This document shows positions 9,101-10,073 of a DNA stretch of 10,073 bases, piece after piece. The stretch comes from an uncultured Prosthecobacter sp. (lineage in GTDB: Bacteria; Verrucomicrobiota; Verrucomicrobiia; Verrucomicrobiales; Verrucomicrobiaceae). The stretch spans positions 1 to 10,073 of the forward strand of contig CALDGV010000308.1 of the NCBI GenBank assembly GCA_937941745.1, read 5' to 3'. The translations under genes were made by a program, and so were the position numbers. Below the pieces are notes generated by a model that did not search any database, had not been told where the DNA came from, and worked only from the letters and a program-made list of their open reading frames with translations. Every line of letters starts with the position of its first letter. Position 1 is the stretch's first letter.

Positions 9101-10073
9101 CGATAACGCCAGCTTTGAGTTCCAGCAGCAGCCCAACATGACCGGCACGGCCCTTTCTGTGCTGGGTTACAATGCTTCGGGCACCTCCCTTGGAACCAGC
9201 ATTAATGCCCTCCAATGGATCGGTGGCGTCAATGGAACCTCCGGGTTGGGCGAGCCGATCCAGCGGGTGCAGGTGCTTGCGGGCAACAATGGCTCCAAAG
9301 TGGCCTGGGTCGAGTCGCTCAAGGCGCGCAACGGCAAGCGCTACATGCTTTTTGAAGGCACGAACTCCTGTGTCAGCCTCAGGGCGGCTGGAGGTGGAGC
9401 CTGGAGTTCGGTGCTTGTTCCGGGCCGTGAATACCAGGTCAGCATCTGGGCGGCCACCGCCAGTGCTGCGGCTTCGTCCATCGTCCTGGACCTGGGCGCG
9501 AGCGCGCAGATCTGGCAGGTCATCGGAGGTTCCACGCCCGGCCTGTATCAGTATTACACCGTCACCCAGGGGGAAATGACGGCGACCGCGCCGGGTGAGC
9601 AGCAGTGCTGTGGATTTAGCGGGCATGGGGTCAGCTTCCCAGCCTTTGGCCCAGCGGATTACAACAACTGGTCTGAAGCTTCCGGCAACTCCGCCCAGCC
9701 TCTGTGGCGGCAGTTCACCTGGCGTTTCCGTATCGCCGCAGGAGCCACGGCATCCCAGATTGATACGGCCACGATGATCTTCTCCGCAGGTTCCGGCAGC
9801 GGGCCGGTGGCCATGGATTACCTGACCGTTTGCGAAGTCGCCGCCACTCCGACGCTGACGATCGGCAACCAGGTCTGGAATGACGTGGACAACGATGGCT
9901 TCCGCGATGGATCCGAACTTGGCGTGGGTGGCGTGACGGTCCAGCTTTACAGCTCAGATGACGATACTGCCGGAGACGCAGACGACGTTTTGCTGAACAC
10001 CGCCACGACGACCAGTGCAGGTGCCTACAGCTTCAGCGGCTTGAGCAACGGCAGGTACGTGGTCAAAATCACT
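3..10073 (+). CDS. Giant modular extracellular protein (SdrD B-like / HAF-like propeller / He_PIG Ig array / PA14), internal fragment
   Basis: The frame is open across the whole window: 3357 codons with no stop, no start that can be assigned, and no terminus. Reading through gives a continuous chain of recognisable extracellular modules: five SdrD B-like domains, a HAF-like propeller, 22 putative-Ig repeats, a PA14 domain nested in repeat 21, and a jelly-roll module. The composition is rich in Gly, Ser, Thr, Ala, Asn and Asp and poor in Lys, with cysteines mostly at regular repeat positions. This is typical of exported stalk or adhesin proteins. No transmembrane segment, catalytic motif or sorting signal is visible in this part. 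By family knowledge, SdrD B and Ig-type domains are structural spacers and PA14 often binds glycans. A role in adhesion, surface-layer structure or polysaccharide contact is inference. A secreted enzyme whose catalytic part lies outside the window is an alternative. The reading frame is certain; the function is not. Confidence 0.97.
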   Translation, partial: MAFSASDPDFPAGMTQTTTVASYTINLAGGWELENLDFGRAYAGGLSGVVFADSNGNGGRDAGEGGVPGAVVELFDSAGSVFRDSRVCGPNGEYRFDGLPNGTHVLKVRLDSLVTMNGASCTADPTAPADGQASSTITNGSQNQNLNFGYLASNTAPVSAICPTPRGQTQGAQYMVTRLGKDVLGGQGYQQAQCIMGMAPNGRWTTGVRFGSNTRGFVMEVPTLTYANVPKVSASASYALGTDVNNDGNAVGYERVSSGKNVTVYGWMYTRANGQTRRLLTPFDANAGLNAQPVSITGDGLHAFGTVDPDGPGATVSQGGYWNLVTRQWTAIPGLREIIDASSDGRILLVVNSSGQGQILRGSIQGGWSTVMVTFTGRLKGGDVSALGRYVGSSETVSGVPVPFVYDTLLSTRQNLPRATSDTLGGVIGAISDSGRVLGSMYVSGSAGSAAVLWESPASSYVTIQNVLRNDGHTQQDPAYAGWNIYNGGDGMSSDGLTWGVYGNNPLDMEDSLLFQTLPPLEDRLCLGNAVWLDADADGIKEVGEPGISGVVLRLYHTGSDGAVGGTGDAADWEAHPSITTTSSGSYVFSPLAAGRYYITVQPASQYPSTSGAPDLDDNGQDNDNNARQPAGPGTLAYSPVITLQAGTEPTNDGDADASTDFSIDFGFNNALNIGNQVWRDANDNGIFDSASGEQGVEGLTVELLSPANDAVLMSTTTDVDGFYSFNTATAASYKVRIPFLNAANPLTSSTVVTTDNGVDHDNNGSQPGVGQTAVTSMAFALAAGTEPGSSGGTNYEKTIDIGLRPCPAFQIKPASLAAGVQDSSYSQALTASGGVGPYVWQMLSGSLPLGLVLGDAGVISGVPMEVGTFIFTARVTDAKGCSTNQNLSLLINCPSITLTPASLPNVTRLMAYSQDVVVVGGRAPYSVEVADGSLPAGLSINADNQLVGTTTASPGSYTFTLRAMDAQGCTGTREYTLSVVCPPVVLEPASLPNGTVGTNYSQTLAASGGTAPYSYAVSSGALPSGLLLNATSGTLSGIPTSSASASFVIRATDAAGCSGTRSYSVTPACPTVVLTPSSLSNGVVGQAYSQTLTATGGQGGYNWVVISGNLPAGLTLNALTGVINGTPTANVAASFTVRATDSAGCSGSRNYIVTPVCPTVSVVQTTLPAAVVGSAYSTTLTSSGGTSPYTWSLTSGTLPTGLTLSPAGVLSGTATAANGSGTSLTFRVVDANGCAGARALSLQVCPAMTLNPASLAVSVVGTAYSQTVSASGGLAPYVYSVSAGSLPSWASFNTTTGVLSGTPTSTTAASFSIRAADANGCVVTRAYTITPTCPPVTVNPSALANGTVGASYSQTVTATGGSAPYNYAVSVGALPAGLVLNNATGSISGTCTASGNFTFTVRATDNRGCQGERAYNLAVTCPSVVLNPSTLVEGVVGTAYSQTLSATGGTAPYTFSVSGGSLPEGLALNASTGAITGTPTAANGAGGAVTLRVTDALGCSATRSFTLSVCPVISLNPSALVAGTIGNAYSQAIVASGGTAPYAYSIISGTLQSGLSFNASTGAISGVPSVGGTANITVRAVDAHGCMGLRSYVLAVSCPVTTISPATLADGLVGTAYSQTVTVSGGSAPYTWDVSAGELPAGIQLSSSGAFSGTPTASNGAGVSITVRSTDAFNCATTKNYLLKICPIILVNPATLAAATVGSSYTQTLTASGGAAPYTYTLSSGALPAGLSLNASTGVIAGTPTSNVSATFTVQALDANGCAGQRSYTLVPVCPALTILPATPTPAVVGAAYSQVISASGGAGPYTIELSSGSLPAGLSFDPGSATLSGTPTSANGLGTSLTFRATDAFGCQSTRSLNLQVCPAISLSPASLPNGTVGAAYSQSLSGVGGAAPYAFTVVAGSLPSWASLNSTTGLVSGTPDSTLTASFTIRAVDANGCQATASYTVTPQCPAMTIAPTTLPVPTVGVAYSQSLSVTGGTGPYTYSISSGVLPSGLTLNGSTGVISGTPTSTANAAFTIRATDSYGCQGLRNYSVTPVCPVIALTPTSLPGGTVGVSYSQSVSGTGGVAPYTYAVSAGALPSGLTLNSSTGTITGTPTSTATATFTIRVTDSNSCSGSRAYAVTPVCPTITLSPSSLAGGMVGSSYQQTVSASGGAGPYSYALTAGTLPAGLSLNATTGEISGTPTASNGAGANITLRATDRNGCQGTRSYTLKICPVIAISPASMAVPTVGAAYSSTVSASGGATPYVFALSTGALPAGLSLNVATGEISGTPTQDVAASFVVRVTDANGCQATRSYNMAPVCPALTLAPTSLPAAVVGTGYSQTLSVTGGNAPYTFSVSNGTLPSGLSLDSVTGILSGTPTSATLSSFTIRVTDQYGCAGSRAYSLSPVCPVLVVTPATLPRAQVGTPYSQALAAGGGSAPYTWALTSGSLPAGLNFDAATATISGTPTTANGAGVSLTFRATDQYGCQTTLTSTLVVCPVISLAPSALPDASVGLSYSQTVTASGGATPYAYSLSSGSLPAGLSLTSSGVISGTPISTAPSSFVVRAVDANGCVGTRTYEIITGCPVITVSPASLPDPTVGSPYSQAITASPPSGLIGQYFSGTNLQTLVLSRVDSSIDFDWASGSPDPLVPANGFSVRWTGTLLPNTTGTYTFQATTDDGFRLWVNNTLLIDRWYDQSATNHSASVVLNGGSAAVIRVEFYENGGQAVARLQWSGPGFPMQPVTGWQTYRYTVGAGTLPTGLALDEMTGVLSGTVTTPGVSNFTVRVSDGSACFGTRSYTVTSACPALTVDTASLPEAFVGSSYSQTLAATGGVAPLVWSLQSGTLPQGLSLSSAGVISGTPTSAAAASLTVRVTDASGCFATKNLTLISRNMGIGNLVWVDGNNNGLRDSTEVGIPNLRVELWSPGGDGARDNGGGDDVRLNETFTDANGLYGFNGLLPGVYYVRIPTPPVYNPQVSMPSVSSDNAVNNDSNGIQPGGSGTPVVSPLITLAAGAEAALGVDGDDADRDATIDFGFANLDLCYTNSLVDNASFEFQQQPNMTGTALSVLGYNASGTSLGTSINALQWIGGVNGTSGLGEPIQRVQVLAGNNGSKVAWVESLKARNGKRYMLFEGTNSCVSLRAAGGGAWSSVLVPGREYQVSIWAATASAAASSIVLDLGASAQIWQVIGGSTPGLYQYYTVTQGEMTATAPGEQQCCGFSGHGVSFPAFGPADYNNWSEASGNSAQPLWRQFTWRFRIAAGATASQIDTATMIFSAGSGSGPVAMDYLTVCEVAATPTLTIGNQVWNDVDNDGFRDGSELGVGGVTVQLYSSDDDTAGDADDVLLNTATTTSAGAYSFSGLSNGRYVVKIT
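132..458 (+). other. SdrD B-like domain 1
   Basis: Residues 44-152. The domain opens with a [19 protein letters not shown] loop, the Asp/Asn-Gly pattern at positions 1, 3, 5 and 9 that binds calcium in staphylococcal SdrD B repeats. It continues through a valine-rich strand (GAVVELFDS), the family hallmark [19 protein letters not shown], and a closing strand LNFGYLA. Length is about 109 residues, normal for the family. It has two cysteines (RVCGPNG and ASCTADP), unlike the other SdrD-type domains here. The family is a rigid Ig-like spacer. It joins the upstream domain to the propeller. Confidence 0.85.
459..1577 (+). other. HAF-like repeat region, probable seven-bladed beta-propeller
   Basis: Residues 153-525 hold seven degenerate repeats. 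Each begins with a [S/N/T]-x-D/N-G turn followed by a small-residue strand and then an aromatic strand. The turns read MAPNG (594), VNNDG (about 729), ITGDG (888), ASSDG (1023), VSALG (1152), ISDSG (1293) and MSSDG (1476). Representative strands are [28 protein letters not shown] and [10 protein letters not shown], followed by segments such as YGWMYTR, GGYWNL and AAVLWES. This matches the style of HAF repeats in extracellular proteins, where ISxDGxxVxG is followed by a FRW-like strand. No catalytic residues can be named. A binding platform is the likely role. The blade count is inferred from turn spacing (about 130-185 bp). A segment with a cysteine before it (SAICPTPRG, about 477) probably forms the entry strand. 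Confidence 0.6.
1578..2018 (+). other. SdrD B-like domain 2
   Basis: Residues 526-672. It opens with [21 protein letters not shown], a textbook SdrD B start with a D-x-D-x-D-G calcium-type loop. It then has [12 protein letters not shown], the turn [19 protein letters not shown], a second acidic loop [16 protein letters not shown], a strand [12 protein letters not shown], and the closing IDFGFNN. At about 147 residues it is longer than domain 1 because of an acidic insert (GDAADWEAH) and the second loop. It forms a tandem pair with domain 3 between the propeller and the Ig array. Confidence 0.9.
2019..2420 (+). other. SdrD B-like domain 3
   Basis: Residues 673-806. The start [16 protein letters not shown] is the strongest SdrD B signature in the window. 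It is followed by [12 protein letters not shown], then [21 protein letters not shown]. The second acidic loop reads [15 protein letters not shown], close to the same loop in domains 2 and 4. The closing strand is TIDIGLRP, which leads directly into the first CP motif of the Ig array. The domain contains no cysteine. Its likely role is a calcium-stiffened junction at the base of the repeat stalk. Confidence 0.9.
4002..4265 (+). repeat. Ig repeat unit 7, with an extra cysteine
   Basis: The unit is of normal length (88 residues) and keeps both standard cysteines. In the usual ISGTPT turn the proline is replaced by cysteine (SGTCTASG, codon TGC at 4176), giving an odd number of cysteines. No other of the 22 units has a third cysteine on reading. 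The rest, including GTVGASYSQ and GGSAPYNY, is close to consensus. Confidence 0.85.
7707..8369 (+). repeat. Ig repeat unit 21, split by a nested PA14 domain
   Basis: The first part (7707-7793) reads [20 protein letters not shown] then SQAITA and stops where the other units have the GGxAPY loop. The second part (from about 8187) resumes with [20 protein letters not shown] and ends normally with [18 protein letters not shown]. Together the two parts are about one standard 88-residue unit; the 399-bp excess is the PA14 domain. The two flanking cysteines are kept, so the host fold is probably intact and displays PA14 from a loop between two early strands. Confidence 0.9.
7794..8186 (+). other. 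PA14 domain
   Basis: Residues 2598-2728, about 131 residues, typical for the family. Hallmarks in order are [13 protein letters not shown] at the start, a [13 protein letters not shown] segment, [19 protein letters not shown], then the central [19 protein letters not shown], and finally [18 protein letters not shown]. The adjacent Asp-Asp in TTDDG corresponds to the acidic pair that takes part in calcium-dependent sugar binding in some PA14 lectins such as yeast flocculins and epithelial adhesins. Whether that holds here is inference. The domain has no cysteine. PA14 also occurs in glycosidases, proteases and toxins, usually as a binding module. It sits near the distal end of the Ig array, so it is the best candidate for a ligand-binding head in this window. 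Confidence 0.93.
8634..9074 (+). other. SdrD B-like domain 4
   Basis: Residues 2878-3024. It follows the last Ig unit after only a residue or two. The opening is [18 protein letters not shown] with the Asp/Asn calcium-type loop, then [15 protein letters not shown], an acidic insert ([11 protein letters not shown]), the turn [20 protein letters not shown], the second loop [17 protein letters not shown], the strand [11 protein letters not shown], and the closing TIDFGFANL. Length and insert positions match domain 2 closely, and it is longer than domain 1. It caps the Ig stalk and connects it to the jelly-roll module. Confidence 0.92.
9075..9854 (+). other. Jelly-roll module, carbohydrate-binding or galactose-binding-like
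   Basis: Residues 3025-3284, about 260 residues. It starts with [11 protein letters not shown], which resembles the NLVxNGSFE opening of CBM4/9-like and related galactose-binding-like domains. It continues with [27 protein letters not shown], a [16 protein letters not shown] strand pair, [17 protein letters not shown], and ends with [14 protein letters not shown] and then [13 protein letters not shown]. The plan of an N-terminal NxSFE motif, a middle 'greater expression' strand set and a final xxDxVxV strand fits a beta-sandwich binding module. Several tryptophans and tyrosines are available for sugar stacking. An adjacent Cys-Cys pair (QQCCGFSG, 9606-9611) is unusual and lies in an insert. 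No catalytic motif is seen. Assignment is to fold type only. Confidence 0.55.
9855..10073 (+). other. SdrD B-like domain 5, truncated by the window end
   Basis: Residues 3285-3357, roughly the first half of the domain. It begins [20 protein letters not shown], almost the same as the start of domain 3, then [13 protein letters not shown], an acidic stretch [14 protein letters not shown] of the kind also seen in domain 4, and [19 protein letters not shown] at the edge. The expected second Asn/Asp loop and the DFGF-type closing strand would lie beyond the window. Its presence shows that the protein continues with further modules. Confidence 0.92.

Noticed and set aside
7767..9626. 619-codon open frame on the minus strand
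   Set aside because: It lies wholly antisense to the PA14, last Ig unit, SdrD and jelly-roll coding frame. It shows no recognisable domain and has the Arg/Ala/Gly/His-rich composition of a shadow frame in GC-rich DNA.

Overview
The window lies entirely inside one giant gene. Frame +3 stays open from base 3 to base 10073 (3357 codons, no stop, both ends outside the window), so residue n of the fragment begins at base 3n. There is no intergenic DNA and no promoter, terminator, RNA gene, mobile element or CRISPR array. The other open frames on either strand are shadows. The start codon, any signal peptide and any C-terminal anchor are not visible, so export and attachment are inferred from domain content.

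The product is a modular, probably secreted or surface-displayed protein. In order it shows: the tail of an upstream domain (3-131); SdrD B-like domain 1 (132-458); a probable seven-bladed, HAF-like beta-propeller (459-1577); SdrD B-like domains 2 and 3 (1578-2420); an array of 22 putative-Ig (He_PIG/cadherin-like) repeats with an almost fixed 264-bp (88-codon) period (2421-8630), the 21st split by an in-frame PA14 domain (7794-8186); SdrD B-like domain 4 (8634-9074); a jelly-roll, carbohydrate-binding-like module (9075-9854); and SdrD B-like domain 5, cut by the window end (9855-10073). SdrD-type domains with Asp/Asn-rich, probably calcium-binding loops separate the other modules, which suggests rigid linkers around a long stalk that carries possible glycan-binding heads.

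The organism is probably a free-living Gram-negative bacterium of the Planctomycetota-Verrucomicrobiota group, possibly Prosthecobacter- or Verrucomicrobium-like. This is inferred from the high-GC coding style and from giant SdrD/He_PIG/PA14 proteins being common there. No taxonomic marker is present, so this is tentative.

The most interesting structure is inside the Ig array. Every unit keeps two cysteines at fixed places. Units fall into two classes defined by two linked indels. A seven-unit higher-order period is suggested. One functional domain is nested in a loop of one repeat.
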